From a virus: a DNA stretch of 49,542 nt. Of the stretch, positions 40,263 to 48,286 are shown in pieces. The position numbers and the translations under genes were made by a program. Within the stretch, counting starts at the first letter, position 1. The number at the start of each line of letters is the position of its first letter. The notes beneath the pieces were generated by a model. The model ran no database searches and was not told where the DNA came from. It saw nothing but the letters and a program-made list of their open reading frames with translations. Location: positions 1 to 49,542 of IMG/VR virus record IMGVR_UViG_3300047094_001644. One strand, 5' to 3'.

Positions 40263-40664
40263 ATGAAAAAAAGCATTGGCCTTACGAGCTTAGTTGTTGC
40301 GTTGTCGCTTTTTTCTTCTGGATGCCAAACCACCCCAAACAGTGCCACCAACGCAGGTGCGACGCGTCAATCACGTGAAGAGCGGATCATGGTCACGTGG
40401 TTTAAATACCATGACGATCTGGTGGAGTCCATTCGGTGCTCCATGAACTCGGACAAGCTTCGATACAACGCAGAAGAAGCCATGCTTGCTCGTCAGGGGA
40501 TTGTTCGGGATCTGTCTATCTACTCCCACGAAGGGAAGATGACAAAAGCAGAAACTGACATGTGGTACGAGAAGCTGCGCATCGCAGTGGGTACCGAAAA
40601 CATTGCCTACGTTGACGCGTACCAGCGCTTGACCGGTCACACGACCTTACCTCAGGGTCGTTGA
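40263..40664 (+). CDS. small lipoprotein, 133 aa
   Basis: Lipoprotein signal: MKKSIGLTSLVVALSLFSSGC, here split as MKKSIGLTSL, a hydrophobic core and the lipobox FSSGC (Cys21). The mature part is helical and acidic. Membrane-anchored; role unknown. An outer spanin-like role is possible but not supported by a partner. Confidence 0.65.
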   Translation: MKKSIGLTSLVVALSLFSSGCQTTPNSATNAGATRQSREERIMVTWFKYHDDLVESIRCSMNSDKLRYNAEEAMLARQGIVRDLSIYSHEGKMTKAETDMWYEKLRIAVGTENIAYVDAYQRLTGHTTLPQGR

Positions 40665-40712
40665 AAAAACCGCTCAAATACAATTTTTTGGGGAGGAGAT
40701 GGCCCCTTTTTG

Positions 40713-40740
40713 AATGAATTTCTACGTATAGAAATTCATT
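40713..40740 (+). promoter_or_regulatory. palindrome before the PAP2 gene (copy 1)
   Basis: Arms AATGAATTTCTA and TAGAAATTCATT around loop CGTA, between a GGAGGAG ribosome-site-like stretch (40691-40698) and ATG 40746. The same arms recur at 42154-42181 with loop TACA. Possible operator or RNA hairpin. Confidence 0.65.
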
Positions 40741-40745
40741 TTACT

Positions 40746-41387
40746 ATGCCACGCCCACTCTCCCCAGAACATCACGTCGCGCTCCACAGACCCACAGTCA
40801 TACTGAAGGAAAATCCACCTCATCTTCCGTCTCCGCCAGACAGTGCTACGGAACTCCTTCAAGTTGTTCAGCAGATGCGAGATGCTCAAGACGACCCAGA
40901 AAGGGTGCTCTTGGTCCAAGTCTTCGATACTTCATTCGTAGATGACTTTTTAAGATTATTACCTCAGGGTTCAGGCCCAGTATTTCGCCCGCTGCTCGAG
41001 CTCATCGCATCAGATACAGAAACCCTTGTTCTAAAAGAAAAAATCTATCACAATCGTCCCAGGCCGAAAGAAGTAGCAAAGCGCCTGCAGATGGACTTTG
41101 AGCCAGCAACATCAGATACAGACCATTCACCCTCGTACCCCTCTGGACACATGGCATGCGCCCGAATCATGGCTCATGCCCTTGCTGAAAATTTCCCCCA
41201 CAAGGAAAGTACGTTTATGAAGATGGCCGATTTAGTTGGCCAGAGCAGAGTCGATGGCGGACTCCACTTCCCATCCGATATACAGGCAGGCGCTCTCTGG
41301 GCTGATCTTCTATGGAACAGTGCTCGACGATCTGGCCTTCGCACTCAAGAGCTTATTTCAAATGAAAAAATCAAAAAACCACTTTAG
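40746..41387 (+). CDS. PAP2-family phosphatase (class A acid phosphatase-like), 213 aa
   Basis: Complete PAP2 signature: KEKIYHNRP (K-x6-RP), SYPSGH (P-S-G-H), SRVDGGLHFPSD (SR-x5-H-x3-D). No membrane helix and no clear signal peptide, so a soluble phosphatase acting on phospho-sugars or phospholipid head groups. I chose ATG 40746 after the palindrome; a TTG at 40710 would put the palindrome inside the coding part. Its end overlaps the LpxH-like gene. Confidence 0.85.
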   Translation: MPRPLSPEHHVALHRPTVILKENPPHLPSPPDSATELLQVVQQMRDAQDDPERVLLVQVFDTSFVDDFLRLLPQGSGPVFRPLLELIASDTETLVLKEKIYHNRPRPKEVAKRLQMDFEPATSDTDHSPSYPSGHMACARIMAHALAENFPHKESTFMKMADLVGQSRVDGGLHFPSDIQAGALWADLLWNSARRSGLRTQELISNEKIKKPL

Positions 41388-42114
41388 AGCAGTCTGGATC
41401 TCTGACCTGCACCTCGGAGCTGACTGCGCCAACCCTCATAAGGTCAACGACTTTCTTGATTCATTCACCTGCGACTCCCTGTATCTTGTAGGTGATATCA
41501 TTGACGGATGGCGCCTCAAATCACGATGGCACTGGCCTAATGCCAATTCCACTACTGTCCGTAAAATACTGAAGAAGGTAAAGCAGGGTGCCCACGTTAC
41601 CTATCTTCCAGGAAACCACGATGAATTCATCCGTCTATGGCTACCGACAAAAATCACCCTTGGAGACATCAAGTTCAAGAACGAAGCTTCCCACACAACC
41701 CTCGGTGGTAAGAAGATCCTTGTTCTTCATGGCGATGTTTTTGACTCTGCTGTCCGCCTCAACCCTCTGATCAGTGCTCTGGGATCAACGGCATACGACT
41801 TCCTTGTTGTATCTAACCGACTGGTAGGAAAAGCTTTACGTCTTTTCGGCAAGAAGAACTGGTCGTTCTCCAAGTTCATTAAGCAGAACTTTAAGCAGGC
41901 AACAAACTTCGTTTTTCATTTTGAGCATCACATCTCTGAATATACAAAGCGTCGTGGATACGACGGTGTCGTGTGCGGACACATCCATAAGCCTGAAGTG
42001 CGCGACCTCAACGGGATTTCCTACTACAACTGTGGCGACTGGGTTGAGTCGTTCAGTGCCCTCGTTGAAACAGAAGAAGGCGAAATAAAACTAGTCTTCT
42101 GGACAGAATTATAA
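41362..42114 (+). CDS. LpxH/COG2908-like metallophosphoesterase, 250 aa
   Basis: Motifs in order: SDLHLGAD (D-x-H), VGDIIDGW (GD), LPGNHDE (GNHD), LHGDVFD and CGHIHKPE (GHxH): a complete calcineurin-like two-metal site of the UDP-2,3-diacylglucosamine diphosphatase type. In alphaproteobacteria this family often adjoins a GT4 gene, as here. Could act on nucleotide-linked lipid intermediates. Start ATG 41362 overlaps PAP2 by 26 nt. Confidence 0.85.
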   Translation: MKKSKNHFRAVWISDLHLGADCANPHKVNDFLDSFTCDSLYLVGDIIDGWRLKSRWHWPNANSTTVRKILKKVKQGAHVTYLPGNHDEFIRLWLPTKITLGDIKFKNEASHTTLGGKKILVLHGDVFDSAVRLNPLISALGSTAYDFLVVSNRLVGKALRLFGKKNWSFSKFIKQNFKQATNFVFHFEHHISEYTKRRGYDGVVCGHIHKPEVRDLNGISYYNCGDWVESFSALVETEEGEIKLVFWTEL

Positions 42115-42153
42115 AAATCGGGGCAGAAATAAGAAGGAGACACCTCGTTTTTG

Positions 42154-42181
42154 AATGAATTTCTATACATAGAAATTCATT
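42154..42181 (+). promoter_or_regulatory. palindrome before the GT4 gene (copy 2)
   Basis: Same 12-nt arms as 40713-40740 with loop TACA, within a shared flank (TTTTTGAATG). Here a ribosome site AAAGGGG and ATG 42201 follow. Confidence 0.65.
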
Positions 42182-42200
42182 TTAGAAAGGGGTCTTACCC

Positions 42201-43232
42201 ATGCGGATTATCCTTGTCACAGACGCCTGGGAGCCCCAGATCAATGGCGTCTACACCACAGTTAAAAATACAGCTTCAGCACTTACCCAGCTGGGTCACG
42301 AAGTGCTGCTTCTTCATCCAGGTCTCTTCTGGGGAATACAATTGCCATTCACCGGTGGCGTCAAACTCGTCTTCCCCTTCCTAAAGAAAAAAATCAAAGA
42401 CTTTAACCCTGATCATATACACATTTTCACTGAAGGACCTCTGGGCTTCAGTGCTAGGAGAGCATGCTCGAGCTCCCGCCTCCATTTCACAACAGGATAC
42501 CACACTAAATTTCCCGATATCTTAAACGACTGGTACGGCATCCCCCAGTCCTTGACCCAGTGCTACCTCAAGTGGTTCCACAAACTTTCTAAGAAAATTC
42601 TCGTACCCACACGCTCCACAAAGGGCGAGCTCGTCAACGAGTCGTACCTACTCGCACCAGCCCACCGCATTGCCGTCTGGGGAAGGGGCGTAGACGAGTC
42701 CTACTTCTTCCCGCCTGCGTGGAAGCGTAATGCCCTCAAGATTCACTCCAAGCGCCTTATATGCGTGTCCAGAGCCCACCCAGAGAAAGGCTTAGACGAC
42801 TTCTGCGAACTCTCCAACAGTGGGTTCCACTGCACTTTTGTAGGCGGTGGCTCGTACCTTAATACACTTAAAAAGAAATACCCCAAAGTTCATTTCAGTG
42901 GCCCACTCCCACCAGAAGGTGTGGGGAGAGCTCTGCGCAATGCCGACATCTTCGTGTTCCCATCAAAAAACGACACCTTTGGACTCGTCATGCTGGAAGC
43001 AAATGCATGCGGCCTCCCCGTTGTGGGATACCCCGTCACAGGACCAAAAGACTGGGTCCAGAACGGGAAGAACGGATACCTCGCCTTTGATGGCTCACTC
43101 CCAGCACTGAAACTCGCCACAGTGCTAGCCATTATCCACTGCTCCCCTCAAGGAGCAATCAGGCACGCAAGCGGTCACACATGGAAAAAAGTATCTGAAG
43201 ACTTCCTTAAATTTCTCCATCCGTGCCGATAA
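42201..43232 (+). CDS. GT4-family glycosyltransferase, 343 aa
   Basis: GT-B fold. The N-terminus is RIILVTDAWEPQINGVYTT. The C-domain has GRGVDESYFFP, then EKGLDDF, and PSKNDTFGLVMLEANACGLP (E-x7-E motif) with VVGYPVTGP. Resembles mannosyl- or sulfoquinovosyl-transferases that build glycolipids. Follows the LpxH-like gene with its own ribosome site. Likely transfers a sugar to a lipid or glycan on the host envelope. Confidence 0.85.
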   Translation: MRIILVTDAWEPQINGVYTTVKNTASALTQLGHEVLLLHPGLFWGIQLPFTGGVKLVFPFLKKKIKDFNPDHIHIFTEGPLGFSARRACSSSRLHFTTGYHTKFPDILNDWYGIPQSLTQCYLKWFHKLSKKILVPTRSTKGELVNESYLLAPAHRIAVWGRGVDESYFFPPAWKRNALKIHSKRLICVSRAHPEKGLDDFCELSNSGFHCTFVGGGSYLNTLKKKYPKVHFSGPLPPEGVGRALRNADIFVFPSKNDTFGLVMLEANACGLPVVGYPVTGPKDWVQNGKNGYLAFDGSLPALKLATVLAIIHCSPQGAIRHASGHTWKKVSEDFLKFLHPCR

Positions 43233-43256
43233 ATAAAAACCCCCCTGAGAGTGATA

Positions 43257-43322
43257 AGGGTCTCTTGGACACCGCTTTCGAGCGCTTTCCCTTCTCGCTA
43301 GGGAATTACAAGAGACCCTTCC
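43257..43322 (-). terminator. inverted repeat between converging genes
   Basis: Arms AAGGGTCTCTTG (43257-43268) and CAAGAGACCCTT (about 43311-43322) flank a 42-nt interior. The minus-strand gene's stop lies in the arm. Possibly a shared terminator, though the loop is long. Confidence 0.45.
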
Positions 43323-44010
43323 CTCCCAGCTCACGGACTCTCTCAATTCCCCCACCTCTCAGCTCTGCCCCCCAGAATCTGCGAGCAAACGCCTCAAAGC
43401 GCTTGACGGGAATGGGAGAGTCTTTTTTTTCCCGCAATAATTCCAACGCAAACCCCACCGCGTTCATACCCCAAGGGGGAACAAACTTATCGCACTCATC
43501 GTCCTTCACCCTCACGAACCGCTTCGCACCAGGTGGAACATGGACCATTTTGGGGCGCAAAGTAAAATCAGACACCCCCATTCTGTCCGTCCACCATTTA
43601 CTCCCCACAACAGTCGTTACCCACACCATCGCAGGAGTAGGACAACGACCCTTTGCCTTCACCCGCTTCCGCATGGCCCCACACCCCCAAACCTCCTCGT
43701 CACACCAACTCCCAAAGACCTCATCACCCCAACGGCACAGCAAAGACTCCTCACGAGGGGTCAACGTAACCCCCTTTTCCATCCACTCACGGTGCTTGCG
43801 AGCTCCCAGCCGATCAAACAAGTCAATGTCACCCATAGACTTGAAATGAAAATGCCAGCCCCAGATGTACCGCATACGACGCACAGCCTGCATGCCGTAT
43901 TCACTAGAGCGCAGCCCCCACTTGTCACGTACATCAGCGCTCTCATGGAACGCCACGTACTGCCAGCTTGCGTGAGTTACTCTGCTCACGTCCATGTGAC
44001 GCCTAATCAT
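43306..44010 (-). CDS. Trp-rich hypothetical protein, 234 aa
   Basis: Unrecognised. Very rich in Trp, Arg and Cys with YIWGWHFHFK and CRWGDEVFGSWC. GC-rich third positions unlike the 1-5 kb genes. Faces the plus-strand GT4 gene. The overlapping plus-strand frame is low-complexity and was not called. Confidence 0.6.
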   Translation of the reverse strand: MIRRHMDVSRVTHASWQYVAFHESADVRDKWGLRSSEYGMQAVRRMRYIWGWHFHFKSMGDIDLFDRLGARKHREWMEKGVTLTPREESLLCRWGDEVFGSWCDEEVWGCGAMRKRVKAKGRCPTPAMVWVTTVVGSKWWTDRMGVSDFTLRPKMVHVPPGAKRFVRVKDDECDKFVPPWGMNAVGFALELLREKKDSPIPVKRFEAFARRFWGAELRGGGIERVRELGGKGLL

Positions 44011-44029
44011 GTTTAAAATCCTAAGAAAG

Positions 44030-44104
44030 TGACCCTGAGGGGATTCGAACCCCTGTTACCTCCGTGAAAGGGAGGTGTCCTAGACCAGGCTAGACGACAG
44101 GGCC
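44030..44104 (-). tRNA. tRNA-Glu(TTC)
   Basis: Acceptor GGCCCTG/CAGGGTC (one G-U), anticodon loop CTTTCAC, T loop GTTCGAA. CCA not encoded. Confidence 0.95.
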
Positions 44105-44139
44105 AGTTTTTTAATCCTAGCACACACCGCACCAAAGAT

Positions 44140-44158
44140 GAGTTCCCCAAGGGAACTC
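44140..44158 (-). terminator. hairpin after the methyltransferase gene
   Basis: Arms GAGTTCCC and GGGAACTC around a 3-nt loop, followed by ATCTTT; 40 nt past the stop at 44199. Confidence 0.6.
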
Positions 44159-44198
44159 ACTTCTATATCCATCTATCGTACCTAGACGACCAAAAAAA

Positions 44199-44897
44199 TC
44201 AATTCCTCTCGTAAAAAACCACCCAGTCGTGCATTCCCCACCAACGAGGAATTTCAACCTCGCCCACAACACGCCATCCCTTGTTCAGCTCAGCCCACAA
44301 ACCAGGTGATCCAGTGGCCCCACCTTCACTCTCCCCAACGTAGATGAACTTCCTGCCCCCAAAGCGCCTCAGTGCCTCACCCTGCCAGTCTCCCTTTGCA
44401 CCCTCGTCTTCCATGTACGGCCAGATCATCATCAACACGTCGTTCGGTCCACCCGTAGCAGCATGGTCCTCACCACTCATCTGCTGAACCTCCGTCCACG
44501 TGTGGTCAGAACCCTCGTCCTTCTCCTTGAACCTGTCCTTCAGGAAGAAATTCTCCTTTGCCCCATACGCATCAGACACCTCAACCGTTACCCCCATACC
44601 ACGAAGCAAGCGACTCCATAGACCCCTACCCCCTCCCACCTCTATCACCTTGCCACCGCCAATCCATTCCTTCATCTTCTTCAGTGCTCCACGTGAAGGA
44701 ACAGCCCAACCATAACGGTGGGTGAATTGTTGGCGTCTGGAGTATTCCCCGCTCAGGTCTTCACGGCCATACCCACCCAGCGGGCGAGGGCCAGCTTCCC
44801 CTATCTCCCGCCACAACGCCTCGTCATCATCGCCCGTAAGAGCATCAGCTAATTTCATAATTGAATACCAGTTCATGATTTTATATTCATCGGACAT
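44199..44897 (-). CDS. SAM-dependent methyltransferase-like protein, 232 aa
   Basis: KVIEVGGGRGLWSRLL (about residue 82) is the SAM-binding motif I, followed by VTVEVSDAYG (motif II). Near the start is MNWYSIMKLAD, a variant of the MNWY tag. ATG 44897 has GGAGG upstream; an internal ATG (44876) would put MNWY at the very N-terminus. Substrate unknown. Confidence 0.6.
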   Translation of the reverse strand: MSDEYKIMNWYSIMKLADALTGDDDEALWREIGEAGPRPLGGYGREDLSGEYSRRQQFTHRYGWAVPSRGALKKMKEWIGGGKVIEVGGGRGLWSRLLRGMGVTVEVSDAYGAKENFFLKDRFKEKDEGSDHTWTEVQQMSGEDHAATGGPNDVLMMIWPYMEDEGAKGDWQGEALRRFGGRKFIYVGESEGGATGSPGLWAELNKGWRVVGEVEIPRWWGMHDWVVFYERN

Positions 44898-45039
44898 GAG
44901 GGAAAACCTCCCCCAGTGGGCCGTGAATTTTGTAAGAAGTGTGATGAAGTGTGTTGCAATGTGGGGCAGTGTGGAGGGAAGTGGGGCAGCGAATTATCTA
45001 ATATAAGAAAATTCCATGGCGCAGATGGGCGGCAAGTAG

Positions 45040-45194
45040 AGATCCAAATGAGGGGGGTATATTTCTAATAAACCTTGCTACGGAGATCCAAATGAGGGGG
45101 GTATATTTCTAATAAACCCCTTTTGCTACAGAAGTGAAAATGAGGGGGGTATATTTCTAATAAACCCCTTTTGCTACAGAGATCGGAATGAGGG
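45040..45194. repeat. tandem repeat array, 3.3 copies of a 44-48 bp unit
   Basis: Core AATGAGGGGGGTATATTTCT followed by AATAAACC and a GCTAC end. Cores start at 45047, 45091 and 45139, and a partial copy at 45187 (spacings 44, 48, 48). The GGGGGGTATA part also occurs at 8328. The array lies in the gene-free stretch 44898-45303, upstream of the methyltransferase gene. Possibly a promoter or iteron array. Confidence 0.75.
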
Positions 45195-45303
45195 TTATTG
45201 CTGCAGTTGCGTTGAGCCAAACGCTGTCACGCCCTTACGAGGATTGGAAGACCGCACCAGTACACCCAATACTCGGGCGGCACATCTTGATCGGACATGG
45301 GAT

Positions 45304-45933
45304 TCATGCGGGATCTTTGGGGGTGATTCCCCACTTCTCCATGTACTTCAAGACACACGAACGGGAATGTTCAGAAATGCATTTTGAACCATGCTTCAGT
45401 AAGCCTTCACCCCAGTTGCATTGCTGGCAAATGATGCCTCTGAGTGCATTTGTGTCGTGGTCATGGTCTTGACACTTTTTTCTTTTCCCCTGTTTTTGGA
45501 ATGGCTCTCCACAGCATTCGCAGCAAGTGGCTTTGCAATAGCGCTCAAAATCTTCTTGAGTGGGATTGGATTGGGAGTGGCGGAAAAAGTAATTCTTTTT
45601 TACATAACATGATTTGCATACACCGTACAGTCCGCTCTTTGCTTTCTTGTGAACATTGAACTGGTTGCGGTGCTTTTCCTTCTTGCATACGATGCATTCC
45701 CTTTTGTCTGGGAACAAGTTTGCTGCCAACTTGCGTTCGTATTTTTGGTCAAACTCAATCTTTTTGCACAAACGGCACTTCCCTCGTAGGTAGTATCCTT
45801 TCTTATCCCTTTTATCTATGCACTTGTAGTGGGAAAGAGGGTGCATGGAGGAGCATTTGCTACACGCTCTCAGTTCTTCCCAAAGGGTTACATGGGAGAA
45901 CAAGCTGTCTTGTACTTCTTCCTTTTCTGCCAT
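45304..45933 (-). CDS. recombination endonuclease VII-like HNH nuclease, 209 aa
   Basis: The N-terminal half has several CxxC pairs (CSKCSSMHP, CRLCKK, CIVCKKEKH, CKSCY) that can bind zinc. The C-terminal half is the endonuclease VII pattern: CCECCGEPF, then CQDHDHDTNALRGIICQQCN. T4 endonuclease VII resolves branched DNA before packaging. The extra N-terminal zinc region is unusual. Ribosome site weak at ATG 45933. Confidence 0.8.
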   Translation of the reverse strand: MAEKEEVQDSLFSHVTLWEELRACSKCSSMHPLSHYKCIDKRDKKGYYLRGKCRLCKKIEFDQKYERKLAANLFPDKRECIVCKKEKHRNQFNVHKKAKSGLYGVCKSCYVKKNYFFRHSQSNPTQEDFERYCKATCCECCGEPFQKQGKRKKCQDHDHDTNALRGIICQQCNWGEGLLKHGSKCISEHSRSCVLKYMEKWGITPKDPA

Positions 45934-46027
45934 ACGGCTTTATCGGGATGGGAAGGGAGGGAAAGAGGGGTGAAATTTTGGTCATATTCTGTTTTTTTGA
46001 AGTGATATACCTTTCCCCCGAATTTTC

Positions 46028-46330
46028 TTAAGAAGAGGCTTTTCCTTGGAGAGCAGCGATTTGGAGTGCTAAGAAGGGATTTTCTTCTATTGCCCATTTT
46101 GCTGCTCTGCGGACAAAATAATCCTCGTCTTTCAGGGCAATAAGAAGCACTTGGGGAGTGGCATTGGAATTGGCTGCTGCTACTTGGCGGACATACTGAT
46201 ACTCGTCTTTCATCGCAATAAGAAGTACTTCGGGAGTGGCATTGGGATTCCTTGCTGCATCCATGCGGACATTCCGTTCAGGGCTTTTCAGGTCTTCTAG
46301 TAGTTTCTGCGTGGTAGTATTGGTGGTCAT
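46028..46330 (-). CDS. HEAT-like repeat protein, 100 aa
   Basis: Begins MTTNTTTQKLLE. Three repeats of the type NPNATPEVLLIAMKDE followed by YVRQVAAAN (about 24 residues each), like leucine-rich-variant/HEAT repeats. Probably a binding protein. Its stop lies in the 18-nt repeat. Confidence 0.65.
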   Translation of the reverse strand: MTTNTTTQKLLEDLKSPERNVRMDAARNPNATPEVLLIAMKDEYQYVRQVAAANSNATPQVLLIALKDEDYFVRRAAKWAIEENPFLALQIAALQGKASS

Positions 46331-46349
46331 CTTGTTTGCCCGAATTTTC

Positions 46350-46655
46350 TTAAGAACGTGTTTTTGAAGAGAGGAGGAGGGAGTACAAGGGGCAGATCCT
46401 GATGTCCCACTCCTTGGGATTGGTGGACTTCCTGCTTTCGATCTTTCCCTCGTCAAACAACTCGTACATCACCTTGTAGAAATACTGCTGCTGCTTGGGG
46501 GAAAGGGAAGTGTCACACGCACTCCACAACAACTGTACGCTTACCCACCCTCCGTGACTGATATCATGCACAAGAGACAGCATCTCGCTCTTCATCGCCT
46601 CCACCTGTAGGGGAGTCAGGCGGTCTGTGTCCACGTATTCCATCATACACGACAT
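46350..46655 (-). CDS. hypothetical protein, 101 aa
   Basis: Helical, with QQQYFYKVMYELFDEGKIE as in winged-helix folds. The start (46655 or the Met pair near 46646) has no clear ribosome site. Its stop lies in the 18-nt repeat. Unrecognised. The stretch 46656-46876 upstream holds no gene apart from repeat copy 3. Confidence 0.5.
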   Translation of the reverse strand: MSCMMEYVDTDRLTPLQVEAMKSEMLSLVHDISHGGWVSVQLLWSACDTSLSPKQQQYFYKVMYELFDEGKIESRKSTNPKEWDIRICPLYSLLLSSKTRS

Positions 46656-46876
46656 ACAAGGAGAAAGGTTTTTAAGTTTTAAGAATAATTTTGCAGCTTT
46701 TTAAGCTTAAAGACTGGGGTGTAAAAAAGGAAGGAAAGAAGTAGCATTTTAGACGCAATACCAATAGGTAGTGGATTGTAAATGAAAAAATACTATAAGT
46801 AGTGTTGATGTGTACTTTCCTTGCCCCGAATTTTCTTATGAAGTGGATTTTGCTTATGGAGGAGCGAATTGGAGTT

Positions 46877-47182
46877 TTAGAAGCCCCGCGTCTTCTTCCA
46901 CTCGTCTACTTCTGCAAAAAAATTCTGCATCCACTTCTCTTGACGGGTTTCGTTCTCTTGACGCTGTTCTTCTGTCATCAAGCCGTAACCTGGCTCCCAA
47001 TGAAAATACCCCTTGAGAGCCCATTCATAACGCGCCTTTGCGTGTTCATAGCAACTGCGTGCTCTGTGAGTCCAGCCACGCCTTCCTTCAAAGCCGCCTT
47101 CACGCTCCCAATCATCACGCGCCCTCTCGTAGACTTCCCGGATTGCTCGGAGACGCTTTTCCTTTTCTTCAGGAGACAGCAT
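46877..47182 (-). CDS. hypothetical helical protein, 101 aa
   Basis: Begins MLSPEEKEKRLRAIRE at ATG 47182 with GGGGGAAG upstream. Very charged helical protein with EHAKARYEWALKGYFHW. Overlaps the end of the DUF4385 gene by 14 nt. Confidence 0.6.
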   Translation of the reverse strand: MLSPEEKEKRLRAIREVYERARDDWEREGGFEGRRGWTHRARSCYEHAKARYEWALKGYFHWEPGYGLMTEEQRQENETRQEKWMQNFFAEVDEWKKTRGF

Positions 47183-47633
47183 TTGTCTTCCCCCAAAAAA
47201 TGAGCATCTGCCCATATTCTTTGTTTGATTTTGCCATCTCGTAGTACTCCTTGAATACGGCGGCGGATTGAGCCTTTTCCGATGTGTCGTGATCGGGAAG
47301 ACGCTCGTTGAGCTTTCCGTCACTTCCGTACTTTTTACCACCGGAGTAGTTTGCGTACCTTCTTGCGCGAGTCCAACCCATCATCAGGTACTTTCTCGCC
47401 ATGTCAGCACCAACGAAATCTCCCTGCGAGATGTACGACAGGAACATTCTGTAAATCTTTTGGGCAGACTCACGTGCAATGGCAGGATTCCTGAAACGCC
47501 AATGGGGAAGAATCTCGCTCTTGTACGGCTCCACAAGGAGAACGCCCTGTTCTCCCCTGCCCACTTTGTACAGATGGGGATTCTTCCTGAAATCAACGGA
47601 AGAGAAATCAACCCCGTAGTCAAACGGCTCCAT
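47169..47633 (-). CDS. DUF4385 family phage protein, 154 aa
   Basis: Near-full match by eye to DUF4385: FDYGVDFSSVDFRKNPHLY, then VGRGEQGVLLVEPYKSEIL, PHWRFRNP, GDFVGADMARKYLMMG and RARRYANYSGGKKY. Known from T4-like cyanophages and other phages; function unknown. I chose the start at 47633 (MEPFDYG). Confidence 0.85.
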   Translation of the reverse strand: MEPFDYGVDFSSVDFRKNPHLYKVGRGEQGVLLVEPYKSEILPHWRFRNPAIARESAQKIYRMFLSYISQGDFVGADMARKYLMMGWTRARRYANYSGGKKYGSDGKLNERLPDHDTSEKAQSAAVFKEYYEMAKSNKEYGQMLIFWGKTNAVS

Positions 47634-47635
47634 GC

Positions 47636-47830
47636 TCAACGACTGTCTCTTGCAGACTTGAGGGAGCGCACACTGGCACGAATGGAAGATCGGTGTGCAG
47701 CAATGGACTTGCACAGTCTCGCAGTCCGCTTGCGAGAGTTTCTAATAGCCTCTGGATTCCTGCCCTTCAGGATTGAACGTAACTTTTTGTAATCTTCTTT
47801 TGGGATAAGAATAGCGGATTTGGTAGCCAT
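47636..47830 (-). CDS. basic small protein, 64 aa
   Basis: Begins MATKSAILIPKEDYKKL. Strongly basic (many Arg, Lys, Ser), ending KSARDSR. Ends 2 nt before the DUF4385 start. Possibly nucleic-acid binding, by charge. Confidence 0.55.
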   Translation of the reverse strand: MATKSAILIPKEDYKKLRSILKGRNPEAIRNSRKRTARLCKSIAAHRSSIRASVRSLKSARDSR

Positions 47831-47861
47831 GACACGATTGTACACCCCCTGCGTCCCCGCG

Positions 47862-48281
47862 TCAAGGAATGTACGCTACTTTCCCATAGATTACATCTTC
47901 TGCCCACGCTGTCCCGTCTGGACGAAATTCCACTCTTTTTGCACTCAAGACAGGCTTGTTGTGGACAGTGACGAAGTGGGGCGCTCTGTACGGATTGTAA
48001 GACACTTTGACTGCCTTTTTCAGTGGCGTGTACTGCCAAGGGTGATCGGTTGCCGTCCACTCACTCCACACTCCCGCATGGACATTCTTTACCCGCTCAC
48101 GAAGAACGCGCTCGCGCCCTGACTGTGACACCTTGAAAACGCAGCCCCCTTCACCTTCAAGACAAAGAGAAGGCAGATGGGCAATGACTCTTCCCGTGTA
48201 CCTATCTTTTACAGACCAACACTGCTTTTGCAGGTTTCGGTAGACGGTCACACGAAGCTTTGTCCCTGGAAGAATAAACAT
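47862..48281 (-). CDS. conserved hypothetical protein, 139 aa
   Basis: NLQKQCWSVKDRYTGRVIAH near residue 15, then GRERVLRERVKNVHAGVWSEW and VSYNPYRAPHFV. I recall this pattern as a widespread bacterial/phage family of unknown function. ATG 48281; ribosome site weak. Confidence 0.65.
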   Translation of the reverse strand: MFILPGTKLRVTVYRNLQKQCWSVKDRYTGRVIAHLPSLCLEGEGGCVFKVSQSGRERVLRERVKNVHAGVWSEWTATDHPWQYTPLKKAVKVSYNPYRAPHFVTVHNKPVLSAKRVEFRPDGTAWAEDVIYGKVAYIP

Positions 48282-48286
48282 GTAAG

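Larger units (their letters stand above)
46017..46842 (-). repeat. three copies of an 18-nt sequence at gene 3' ends
   Basis: TTCTTAAGAAAATTCGGG (minus strand) at 46017-46034 and 46339-46356, and a one-base variant at 46825-46842. Each is next to a gene end; the first two include the TAA stop. Flanks of copies 1 and 3 also resemble each other. TTCTTAAGAA is palindromic. Confidence 0.6.

Noticed and set aside
40710-40745. Longer starts for the PAP2 (TTG 40710) and GT4 genes through the palindromes
   Set aside because: The same palindrome precedes both genes in different relation to the coding frame, and the GT4 gene has its own ribosome site after it. It is better seen as a regulatory sequence.
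43223-43849. Plus-strand frame opposite the Trp-rich gene
   Set aside because: Low-complexity Pro/Ser/Thr translation with no ribosome site. The minus-strand frame has a more protein-like composition.
45188-45472. Plus-strand frame starting in the repeat array
   Set aside because: Its second half is antisense to endonuclease VII and no ribosome site precedes it. The first 40 codons look somewhat protein-like, but there is not enough to call a gene.
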